64,000 nucleotides of DNA from Paenibacillus humicola (GTDB taxonomy: Bacteria; Bacillota; Bacilli; Paenibacillales; Paenibacillaceae), in the NCBI RefSeq assembly GCF_028826105.1, contig NZ_JAQGPL010000001.1, forward strand, positions 1,762,501 through 1,826,500, written 5' to 3'. Below, piece by piece: positions 30,358 to 38,874 of the stretch. A model generated the notes under the pieces. The model saw only the letters and a program-made list of their open reading frames with translations. It did no database searches and was not told where the DNA came from. The position numbers and the translations under genes are program-made. Within the stretch, counting starts at the first letter, position 1. Every line of letters starts with the position of its first letter.

Positions 30358-30402
30358 GAAGACCCGTCCGAAGCGCGCGGCGCTCTGGGCGGGTCTTCGG
30401 TA
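30358..30402 (+). terminator. Hairpin after mntH
   Basis: GAAGACCCG (30358-30366) pairs perfectly with CGGGTCTTC (30390-30398). The following stretch (GGTATTTT) is only moderately T-rich. Confidence 0.55.
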
Positions 30403-30514
30403 TTTTGGCGGAGACGACAGTCCTTCGGCAGATGTGGCGAACGTGTGTGCGGATATGGTATGATGACGGTAAACATTGGCGTTCGATGAATCATTCCGTG
30501 AAGGTTGTGTACGC

Positions 30515-31825
30515 ATGGATTTATTTTCGTATCAAGACGAGGTGAACGCGCCGCAAGCCAAGCTGCTTGCCGACCGGATGCGGCCGCGGACGATTGACGA
30601 ATATATCGGTCAAGCCCATATCGTCGGGCCGGGCAAGCTGCTGCGCCGGGCGATCGAGGCCGATCAGGTGTCCTCCATCCTGCTGTACGGCCCCCCGGGC
30701 TGCGGGAAAACGACGCTCGCCCACATTATTTCGAGGCGGACGGAGGGGGAGTTCGTCAAGCTGAACGCGGTCGAGGCGACCGTCAAGGATGTGCGCGAGG
30801 TGATCGACCGGGCGCAGCTGAACAAATCGATGTACGGGCGCAAAACGATCCTGTTTCTCGACGAGGTGCACCGCTTCAACGCCTCCCGGCAGGATGCGCT
30901 GCTCCCGGCTGTGGAGCAGGGGATCATCGTTTTCATCGGGGCGACGACGGAAAATCCGTTTCATTCGGTCAACGGGGCGCTTTTGTCGCGGTCGACGCTG
31001 TTTCAGCTGGAATCGCTGACGAAGAAGGACGCGCTGGAAGCGATGCGGCGGGCGCTGGCGGACCGCGAGCGCGGGCTCGGCTTCATGGATCTTGCGGTCG
31101 ACGAGGAAGCGCTGCGGCATATCGCCAACATGGCCGGCGGAGATATCCGGCGGGCGCTTAATGCGCTTGAACTGGCAGCCGTCACGACCCCGTCCGCGCC
31201 CGACGGATCCGTCCGCGTCACGCTCGAGGTGGCGGAGGAATCGATCCGGAAGCCGACGATCCGCGCCGATGAGTCGACGCAGTACGACGTCCTGTCGGCC
31301 TTTCACAAAAGCGTGAGAGGATCGAGCGACGCCGCGCTGTTCTGGTTTCTGTATGCGGTGGAACGGCTTGGCATGGACCCGATGACGTTTCTCCGGCGGC
31401 TGATCGTCGCCTGCAGCGAGGATATCGGACTGGCCAATCCGCAGGCGATGGTGCAGGCGGTGACGGCGATGGACGCTTATCATAAAATCGGCTGGCCGGA
31501 AGCGAAATACAATATTGCCCAGGCGATTCTCTTCGCGGTGGAAAGCCCGAAATCGGATGCGGCCACGCAGGCGATCGGACGAGTCATGCAGACGCTGGAG
31601 TCCGCCGGGACGTTCGAGGTGCCGCTGCATTTGCGCGACGCCCATTACAGCGGAGCCGTCAAGCTCGGACATGTCGGCTACAAATATCCGCACGATTATC
31701 CGGGGCACTATGTCAAGCAGCAGTATTTGCCCGATCCGGTCCGGGGCAAAACGTTCTACAAAGCTTCGGAGCAGGGGATGGAGGACAAAATCAGGCTCAA
31801 TCAGATGCGCCGTGACGGGAAGTAG
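30515..31825 (+). CDS. rarA: Replication-associated recombination ATPase RarA (MgsA)
   Basis: 436 residues from ATG 30515; upstream in-frame codons lack a ribosome site. AAA+ clamp-loader-like protein acting at stalled forks. Walker A GPPGCGKT at 59-66, Walker B DEVH at 116-119, sensor 1 GATTENPF near 148-155, and the C-terminal tetramerisation domain with ARG-less HYSGAVKLGHVGYKYPHDY near 385-403. In B. subtilis rarA (yrvN) is next to cymR; here a CNNM transporter and mnmA come between. Confidence 0.94.
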   Translation: MDLFSYQDEVNAPQAKLLADRMRPRTIDEYIGQAHIVGPGKLLRRAIEADQVSSILLYGPPGCGKTTLAHIISRRTEGEFVKLNAVEATVKDVREVIDRAQLNKSMYGRKTILFLDEVHRFNASRQDALLPAVEQGIIVFIGATTENPFHSVNGALLSRSTLFQLESLTKKDALEAMRRALADRERGLGFMDLAVDEEALRHIANMAGGDIRRALNALELAAVTTPSAPDGSVRVTLEVAEESIRKPTIRADESTQYDVLSAFHKSVRGSSDAALFWFLYAVERLGMDPMTFLRRLIVACSEDIGLANPQAMVQAVTAMDAYHKIGWPEAKYNIAQAILFAVESPKSDAATQAIGRVMQTLESAGTFEVPLHLRDAHYSGAVKLGHVGYKYPHDYPGHYVKQQYLPDPVRGKTFYKASEQGMEDKIRLNQMRRDGK

Positions 31826-32012
31826 CGGTCCGGTTTCTTCTTAAACGGAAGCAGGAGCAAGGAAATGGCGCATAATGGCCGACCTTCTGCGAATAAACAT
31901 GACTAAACCGACGAAAACGGCGCTGCCGCTTCCAAACCGGCATTTGACGGAAGCACCGCGGCTGAACTAAGCTATGATTATAAACTTTATTTATATTTTT
32001 AACTTGAGGGAG

Positions 32013-32072
32013 GTGCACCTGTCGTTCCTGCAAGCCGTCCCGGACGGCATGGGGCAGACAGGAAATCGTTGA
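32013..32072 (+). CDS. Possible 19-codon leader peptide overlapping the CNNM gene start
   Basis: GTG 32013 opens a 19-codon frame that ends with TGA 32070-32072, overlapping the TTG start of the next gene (TTGA). The GAGGGAGG before it is closer than ideal. The same DNA can fold: CCTGTC...GACAGG outside and GCCGTCC/GGACGGC inside. It may be a coupled leader ORF, or simply the structured leader. Confidence 0.25.
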   Translation: MHLSFLQAVPDGMGQTGNR

Positions 32073-33412
32073 GTGATCCTTTACCCCTATTAGGGAATCT
32101 CTTGCTTATTTTGCTGCTTGTGCTGTTGAACGGATTTTTCGTTGCGGCCGAGTTTGCGATGGTAAAAGTAAGAAGCAGCCGGATCGACACCTTGATTCAG
32201 GAAGGGAACCGGCGCGCGCGATTCGCTTCGCGTCTGACGGACAATTTGGACGCTTACTTGTCCGCCTGCCAGCTGGGCATTACGCTCGCTTCGCTTGGTC
32301 TCGGCTGGATCGGCGAGCCGACTGTCAAGGATGCCATTGAGCCTTGGCTCCTTCAGCTTGGCGCCGGGGAAACGGTCATTCACACGATATCGTTTATTAT
32401 CGCGTTTTCCTTTATTACGGTGCTGCATATTGTGCTTGGCGAGCTGGCGCCGAAGACGTTCGCGATCCGCAAGTCGGAATCGGTGACACTGCTGACCGCC
32501 ATTCCGCTGATCGGCTTCCGGCAAGTCATGTCTCCGTTCATCTGGCTGCTTAACGGGACCGCCAACTGGATGCTGAAACGAATCGGCATCGAACCTGCGT
32601 CCGAGCACGATTCGGCGCATACCGAGGAAGAAATCCGCATTTTGATGAAAGAGAGCCACAAATCCGGTCTCATCGACAACACGGAATTGACGCTCGTCGA
32701 CAATATATTCGATTTTGCCGAGACCCACGCAAGAGAAATCATGATCCCGCGGACGGAAATGGTTTGTCTATACGCAAATCTTTCCTTTGAGGAGAATCAG
32801 GAGATTGCGCTCAAAGAGATGCATACCCGTTTTCCGGTGTGCGACGGCGATAAGGACAACATCATCGGATTCGTGCATATTAAAGACATGCTGAAGGTAA
32901 CGGCCCATGGAATGTCGGATATGCGTCTCATCATGCGCCCGATTACGACGGTGCCGGAATCGATGCAGATCAGCTCGCTCCTGAAGCTGATGCAGAAGAA
33001 GAAAACGCAGATCTCCATTTTGATCGACGAATACGGCGGCACCTCGGGACTTGTGACGCTGGAAGATATCATGGAAGAGATCGTCGGCGAAATTCAGGAT
33101 GAATTCGACGAAGAACGGGCCGACATCGAACGTAAAGACGACGATTCCCATTCCGTCAACGGACTCGTCCTGATCGAAGAAGTGAACAGCTATTTCGGCC
33201 TCGACATCCCAACGGACGATTACGATACGCTCGGCGGCTGGCTGTACTCGCAGATCGAAATTCCGCCCAAGCGGAACCAGCGAGTGCTGCATCCGGACGG
33301 CTTTGAATTTATTATTGAAGAAACGGATCATCTGCGTATTTCCCGCGTGCTGATCCGGAAGCTTCCGGAGGAAGACGGACCGGAGGAAGAGCTTCAGGCA
33401 GAGACGGGTTAA
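32069..33412 (+). CDS. CNNM/CorC-family membrane transporter (HlyC/TlyC-like)
   Basis: 447 residues. DUF21 (CNNM) domain with four hydrophobic segments at about 8-150, containing NGFFVAAEFAMVKVRSSRI; then a CBS pair (about 200-335; IMIPRTEMVCLY and DEYGGTSGLVTLEDIMEE) and a CorC_HlyC C-terminal domain (about 350-430). Homologues such as B. subtilis MpfA export Mg2+. The start is TTG 32069, the first in-frame start; its ribosome site AGGAAA is weak. Confidence 0.88.
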   Translation: MSDPLPLLGNLLLILLLVLLNGFFVAAEFAMVKVRSSRIDTLIQEGNRRARFASRLTDNLDAYLSACQLGITLASLGLGWIGEPTVKDAIEPWLLQLGAGETVIHTISFIIAFSFITVLHIVLGELAPKTFAIRKSESVTLLTAIPLIGFRQVMSPFIWLLNGTANWMLKRIGIEPASEHDSAHTEEEIRILMKESHKSGLIDNTELTLVDNIFDFAETHAREIMIPRTEMVCLYANLSFEENQEIALKEMHTRFPVCDGDKDNIIGFVHIKDMLKVTAHGMSDMRLIMRPITTVPESMQISSLLKLMQKKKTQISILIDEYGGTSGLVTLEDIMEEIVGEIQDEFDEERADIERKDDDSHSVNGLVLIEEVNSYFGLDIPTDDYDTLGGWLYSQIEIPPKRNQRVLHPDGFEFIIEETDHLRISRVLIRKLPEEDGPEEELQAETG

Positions 33413-33427
33413 AAGGCAAGCGGCAAA

Positions 33428-33471
33428 AAAAGGCGCGCATCCGCGGAAAACGGATTGCGCGCCTTTGTTTT
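33428..33471. terminator. Bidirectional terminator between CNNM and mnmA
   Basis: AAAGGCGCGCATCCG pairs with CGGATTGCGCGCCTTT (one G-T), loop GGAAAA; A-rich on the left and TTTGTTTT on the right, so it serves both convergent genes. Confidence 0.85.
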
Positions 33472-33473
33472 CG

Positions 33474-34640
<1,167 letters not shown>

Positions 34641-34859
34641 TTATGATAAAAATGAGGCCGTTTTGGCCCCATATTTCTTTATTGTAACACATTTTCTGAA
34701 ACATTTTCATGAAGAAGACAAGCTTTTTTTACAAAAACGTCTTACAGTGTGCTAACATGTAAATGATATGGGTATAAAAAGAATGAGATTCAGCCGGCTG
34801 GATGCGGCTTTCATATCGAAATACGCTGTGATGCACGCTGCTGGGAAGAGGTGTCCGAA

Positions 34860-35279
34860 TTGAAAATTTCAACAAAGGGCCGTTACGGTCTTACGATTAT
34901 GATGGAGCTTGCGGCCAAATACGGGGAAGGCCCGACTTCGCTGAAAAGCATCGCCGAACGCAATCAGCTGTCCGAGCATTATTTGGAGCAGCTGATCGCT
35001 CCGCTGCGCAATGCGGGACTCGTTAAAAGTATCCGCGGTGCTTACGGCGGCTATATATTGTCGCGCGAGCCGGAGGGAATTACATCCGGCGATGTGATCC
35101 GAATCCTGGAAGGACCGATTTCGCCGGTCGACTTTACCGAAGAAGACGACCCGGCCAAGCGGGACCTGTGGCTCCGTATCCGCGACGGCATTGCAGAGGT
35201 GCTGGACTCGACGACGCTCGCCGATCTGATTGCCTACAAGGACGAGGGCCAGGTCGACTCGTACATGTTTTATATTTAA
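34860..35279 (+). CDS. cymR: Rrf2-family cysteine metabolism repressor CymR
   Basis: 139 residues from TTG 34860, which gives the standard start KISTKGRYGLTIMMELA; AGAGG at 34847-34851 is 8 bases upstream and overlaps the alternative GTG 34851. The winged HTH (SLKSIAERNQLSEHYLEQL) and RGAYGGY wing match B. subtilis CymR, as does the acidic tail ending VDSYMFYI. There are no FeS-binding cysteines, as in CymR. CymR binds O-acetylserine sulfhydrylase CysK to repress cysteine synthesis. Four bases before the desulfurase gene region. Confidence 0.93.
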   Translation: MKISTKGRYGLTIMMELAAKYGEGPTSLKSIAERNQLSEHYLEQLIAPLRNAGLVKSIRGAYGGYILSREPEGITSGDVIRILEGPISPVDFTEEDDPAKRDLWLRIRDGIAEVLDSTTLADLIAYKDEGQVDSYMFYI

Positions 35280-35294
35280 AGGATGCCGGTGACT

Positions 35295-36449
35295 ATGGAA
35301 CGGTTTTATTTCGACCACGCGGCTTCTTCGCCGGTTCATCCGGAGGTCGTCAAGGTCATGATGGAGATATACGCCGGCGCTCCGGGCAACGCTTCGAGCC
35401 TGCACAGCTTCGGCCGCAGCGCAAGGTCGCTGGTCAGCCGGGCGCGGGAGCGAATCGCGGAGGCGGTCGGCTGCAGCCCATCGGAGCTGGTATTCACCTC
35501 CGGGGGAACGGAAAGCGACAATATCGCGTTATTCGGCGCCGCGAGAGCCGGGCGCGCTCGCGGCAAGAATCATATCGTAACGAGCGCGGCTGAGCATCAT
35601 GCCGTACTCGATGCAGCGGAAGCGCTGGAACGGGACGGATTCCGGGTCACGTTCCTGCCGGTTGACGGGAACGGGCGCGTTTCGCCGGCCGACGCCGAGG
35701 CTGCCGTCGGACCCGAGACGGCGCTCGTCAGCGTCATGCACGCCAATAATGAAACGGGCACGATTCAGCCGATCGCCGAGATCGGCGAGATCTCCCGGAA
35801 GCGCGGCGCGCTTTTCCATGTCGACGCCGTGCAGACGCTCGGCCTGCTGCCGATCGATCTGAAGCGGCTCCCGGTCGATCTGATGAGCTTTTCAAGCCAT
35901 AAAGTTAACGGGCCGCAGGGCGTCGGCGCGTTGTACATTAACAAGTCCGCGCCGTTCGAACCGACGTTTTTCGGCGGCTCCCAGGAGCGCAAACGGCGTC
36001 CGGGGACTGAAAATGTCGCCGGTATCGCAGGGTTTGCGAAATCGATTGAACTTTCTGTGAATTCCATGGCGGAGAAGAAACCTTTTCTCGAGCTGATTCG
36101 TTATAAATGGGTAGAACGGATGACCGATATTTTCGGCCGGGACAGGCTTGCGGTAAACGGTCACCCTTCGGAGAGGCTGCCGCACATCGTCAACATCAGC
36201 TTCATCGGCGTCGATACGGAAACGATGCTGATGAACCTGGACATGGCGGGCATCGCGGCTTCGGGCGGCTCGGCCTGCACGGCGGGCGCGCTGGAGAAAT
36301 CGCACGTCCTGAGAGCGATGGGGCTGCCTGAGGAGCGAATCGATTCGGCTGTACGTTTCAGCTTCGGTTTGGGGAATACTTTGGAGGAACTCGACGCTGC
36401 GGCGCAAAAAGTTGCAACTTTTTTGGGCCGCATTCGTAAAAATTCCTAG
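35295..36449 (+). CDS. Cysteine desulfurase (NifS/IscS family)
   Basis: 384 residues from ATG 35295 (ATG 35283 in frame is the alternative). The PLP lysine is Lys203 in SFSSHKVNGPQG; the PLP histidine is in SAAEHHAVL near 100; the active-site cysteine is Cys328 in SGGSACTAGALEKSHV. It supplies sulfane sulfur, probably to MnmA for s2U34, since its B. subtilis counterpart YrvO has that job. It follows cymR directly, so cysteine-responsive control is plausible. Confidence 0.94.
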   Translation: MERFYFDHAASSPVHPEVVKVMMEIYAGAPGNASSLHSFGRSARSLVSRARERIAEAVGCSPSELVFTSGGTESDNIALFGAARAGRARGKNHIVTSAAEHHAVLDAAEALERDGFRVTFLPVDGNGRVSPADAEAAVGPETALVSVMHANNETGTIQPIAEIGEISRKRGALFHVDAVQTLGLLPIDLKRLPVDLMSFSSHKVNGPQGVGALYINKSAPFEPTFFGGSQERKRRPGTENVAGIAGFAKSIELSVNSMAEKKPFLELIRYKWVERMTDIFGRDRLAVNGHPSERLPHIVNISFIGVDTETMLMNLDMAGIAASGGSACTAGALEKSHVLRAMGLPEERIDSAVRFSFGLGNTLEELDAAAQKVATFLGRIRKNS

Positions 36450-36465
36450 GAGGATTTCCCTCGAC

Positions 36466-37017
36466 GTGATACGATTGCAGCATGTTATCGGGCTTCCCGT
36501 CATCGAGACGGACGCCGGCAAACGCGTCGGCTACGTGAAGGACGCGTGGTTCGACGAGCATTGGCGGCTGGACGGCATTGTGCTGGACGCCGGGAGGCGT
36601 TTTCTTACGCCGATGAAATCCGTTCGGTGGCACCACGTACTCGTTTGCGGTGACGATGCCGTTCTCATCATGAGCGCAGATTCCGTTCGCAAAAGCAAAG
36701 CGGCCGAGGTACAGCGTTCTTTTTATACCGGGTTGATCCGGCTCAAGGATTTGCCTGTCGTCACGATCGACGGCCAGCAGCTCGGACGTTTATCGGATGT
36801 TTATTTTGAAGGTTTTCAGGGTACACAGATAGTAGGCTATGAACTGACGGACGGTTTTGTATCGGATTTGATGGAGGGCCGCTGGTGGCTCCCGTCGCCG
36901 GAGGATCCCGACGCCGTCATGCTAGGCGAAGATGCGATTATCGTTCCGGCCGGCAGTGAAAACCGTTTGGAGCCGGTCGCCGCTTCTGATTCGGATATAG
37001 GGAGAAATGGACTATGA
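36466..37017 (+). CDS. yrrD: PRC-barrel domain protein (YrrD-like)
   Basis: 183 residues from GTG 36466 with TAGGAGGA upstream. Two PRC-barrel repeats: IGLPVIETDAGKRVGYVKDA (about 6-70) and LPVVTIDGQQLGRLSDVYF (about 95-160). PRC barrels bind partner proteins or RNA; the role of YrrD is not established. It lies 16 bases after the desulfurase gene, and its stop overlaps the next ATG (ATGA at 37014-37017). Confidence 0.82.
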   Translation: MIRLQHVIGLPVIETDAGKRVGYVKDAWFDEHWRLDGIVLDAGRRFLTPMKSVRWHHVLVCGDDAVLIMSADSVRKSKAAEVQRSFYTGLIRLKDLPVVTIDGQQLGRLSDVYFEGFQGTQIVGYELTDGFVSDLMEGRWWLPSPEDPDAVMLGEDAIIVPAGSENRLEPVAASDSDIGRNGL

Positions 37018-37208
37018 AATGCCCAAACTGCAGCTCGAAAGATATCGGTAAAATCGGATCCCATCAATATTATTGCTGGGGATGCTTCATCGAATTGACC
37101 GTTAACGGCGACAAAATGTCGGTCTTTCAAGTCGAGGAAGACGGAACGCTCAGCTCGCTGGACGATTTGTTCTTCGAAGAGGAAATGCCTCAAGTACATG
37201 CAAACTGA
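37014..37208 (+). CDS. Small zinc-ribbon-like protein, 64 aa
   Basis: CPNC at residues 3-6 and CWGC at 21-24 form a likely four-cysteine zinc ribbon (CxxC-N14-CxxC); then a short strand region (IELTVNGDKMSVFQVEEDG) and an acidic tail (DDLFFEEEM). Family not recognised. Start overlaps the PRC-barrel stop, so the two are translationally coupled, and a terminator follows at once. Confidence 0.8.
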   Translation: MKCPNCSSKDIGKIGSHQYYCWGCFIELTVNGDKMSVFQVEEDGTLSSLDDLFFEEEMPQVHAN

Positions 37209-37228
37209 TGCGTTAAGCGAGAGAAGCG

Positions 37229-37261
37229 GACGGCCCTGCCAGCAGGGCCGTCTTTCTTTTT
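37229..37261 (+). terminator. Terminator after the cymR-to-zinc-ribbon operon
   Basis: GACGGCCCTG (37229-37238) pairs perfectly with CAGGGCCGTC (37243-37252), 4-base loop, then TTTCTTTTT. Confidence 0.9.
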
Positions 37262-37352
37262 GCCCGGCGGCCGCCGGAGAGGAAGGATGTTTTGCAGGAC
37301 TTGTACATATACTGTAACAAGGTGAAGGCTGGGATTTTCGGGGAGGGAGGGA

Positions 37353-38429
37353 TTGCGCCTGGAACGCTTTACGAAAAATCGCCTGTTCGTCTGGCTCGTC
37401 TATACGATCCTCGGGCTGATCGTGCTGTATTTGCTGCTGCTGCTGAAGCCGATCATCGTCAATATTTATGTGTTCTTGCGCGCCGTGCTGGCTCCTTTCC
37501 TGATCGCCATGATCATTTCGTACGTGCTGAACCCGGTCGTCAGTCTGCTGCATGAGCGAAAGGTGCCGAGAACGGCCGCCATCCTGCTCATTTATGCGGT
37601 ATTTTGCGCGTCGCTTGCCGTTGTGCTCGTGAACGCGATTCCGATGTTTTTGGAGCAGCTGCAGGAGCTGAACCGGCATATGCCTGACCTGACGATGCGG
37701 GCGCAAAGCATCGTGAACGACCTCAACAATTCGTCGTTTCTGCCCGAAAGCTTTCGCGATGGCGTCAATAATGCGCTGTACAAGCTTGAAAAGCAGGCGT
37801 CGGACGCGATTTTCAGCGTGATCAACAATATCGGCCAATTGCTGAACGTTGTGTTTCTCGGGTTTATTATCCCGTTCCTCGCATTCTACATCCTAAAGGA
37901 TTTCGATGTGTTCGAACGGACGGTGCTGACCTATGTGCCCAAGCCGCACCGCAAGCATGCCGTCCGTTTGCTGAAGGATATCGACAACGCGCTTGGAAGC
38001 TATATCCGGGGGCAGTTTATCGTCTGTTTGATCGTCGGCATACTTGCTTATATCGGCTATTTGATCATCGGTATCCCGTATTCGCTGCTCCTTGCGAGCA
38101 TTGTGGCGGTGACCAATATCATCCCCTATCTCGGCCCGTTCTTCGGCGCCGCGCCGGCGCTTGTCGTAGCCTCGACGGTGTCGTTTAAAATGATGCTGAT
38201 GGTGATCATCGTCAACATGATCTGCCAGACGCTCGAGGGCAACGTTGTATCGCCGCAGGTCGTCGGCCGGACGCTGCATATGCACCCGCTGTCGATCATT
38301 TTCGCGCTGCTTGTCGGCGGGGAGCTGGCAGGCATTGTCGGGATGATTTTGGCTGTGCCGATCTTCGCCGCGCTGAAGGTGATCGTGCAGCATATGTTCG
38401 CTTATTACGTTCGGCGGAAAACGATTTGA
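37353..38429 (+). CDS. yrrI: AI-2E (PerM/YdgG)-family membrane transporter
   Basis: 358 residues from TTG 37353, directly behind GGGAGGGAGGG. About eight helices in the AI-2E family pattern: two N-terminal segments, a helical cytosolic stretch (about 100-150, LEQLQELNRHM), then GFIIPFLAFYILKDFD and a C-terminal block with NIIPYLGPFFGAAPA. Family members export varied small solutes; substrate unknown despite the family name. Located before alaS as yrrI is in B. subtilis. Confidence 0.88.
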   Translation: MRLERFTKNRLFVWLVYTILGLIVLYLLLLLKPIIVNIYVFLRAVLAPFLIAMIISYVLNPVVSLLHERKVPRTAAILLIYAVFCASLAVVLVNAIPMFLEQLQELNRHMPDLTMRAQSIVNDLNNSSFLPESFRDGVNNALYKLEKQASDAIFSVINNIGQLLNVVFLGFIIPFLAFYILKDFDVFERTVLTYVPKPHRKHAVRLLKDIDNALGSYIRGQFIVCLIVGILAYIGYLIIGIPYSLLLASIVAVTNIIPYLGPFFGAAPALVVASTVSFKMMLMVIIVNMICQTLEGNVVSPQVVGRTLHMHPLSIIFALLVGGELAGIVGMILAVPIFAALKVIVQHMFAYYVRRKTI

Positions 38430-38455
38430 CAACCGGCTGTTTTTGCTATTATACT
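38426..38455 (+). promoter_or_regulatory. Sigma-A promoter of alaS
   Basis: TTGACA (38426-38431) overlaps the AI-2E gene stop; 18-bp spacer; TATACT (38450-38455). Transcription would start near 38462. Confidence 0.7.
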
Positions 38456-38461
38456 ATTGAC

Positions 38462-38771
38462 AAGTCTGTGAAAAGTATATGGCTCAAATCGGCGATGAAA
38501 TCGAAGTACGCTGTAGCCCGCCTTCCAGAGAAAGAATTTCTTCACGCGCCATCTGCGCGTGTCGGCTGCGAAAATTCTATAGGCGAAGGACAGCGGAAAG
38601 CTGGTTTCGGAGTGTGAACGAACTTCACCGGGCAGGCCCGTTAACGCCTTTGAGGAGATTGCCGGCAGGGTGCCGGGATGCGGCGGTTGTCTGCGTCCGG
38701 AGCTTGAAGCCGGGCAATAACCAGGGTGGTACCGCGAACGATTCGTCCCTGTTTTACGGGGGCGTTTTTTA
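38462..38771 (+). promoter_or_regulatory. T-box riboswitch of alaS, specifier GCU (Ala)
   Basis: The specifier region is complete. GAAATC (38497-38502) pairs with GGTTTC (38603-38608) below, and CGCTGT (38509-38514) pairs with ACAGCG (38590-38595) above. Between them lie AGTA (38505-38508) on the left and GAA-A-GCT (38596-38602) on the right, the loop-E form of T-boxes with GCT as specifier. The apical AGAGAAAGAATT / GCTGCGAAAATTCT region and the T-box AGGGTGGTACCGCG (38723-38736) follow. Confidence 0.95.
38744..38771 (+). terminator. T-box-controlled terminator before alaS
   Basis: CGTCCCT (38744-38750) pairs with GGGGGCG (38758-38764) around a GTTTTAC loop, followed by TTTTTT. Confidence 0.8.
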
Positions 38772-38874
38772 TTTTCTCCGAAGGAAGCCTTTCTTTGCCT
38801 GTTTGCGGAAAGGAGCCGGCTTCGGAGATCGCATCGAATTGGAGTGAATTTTAATTCCGTGGAGGCAATGACCG

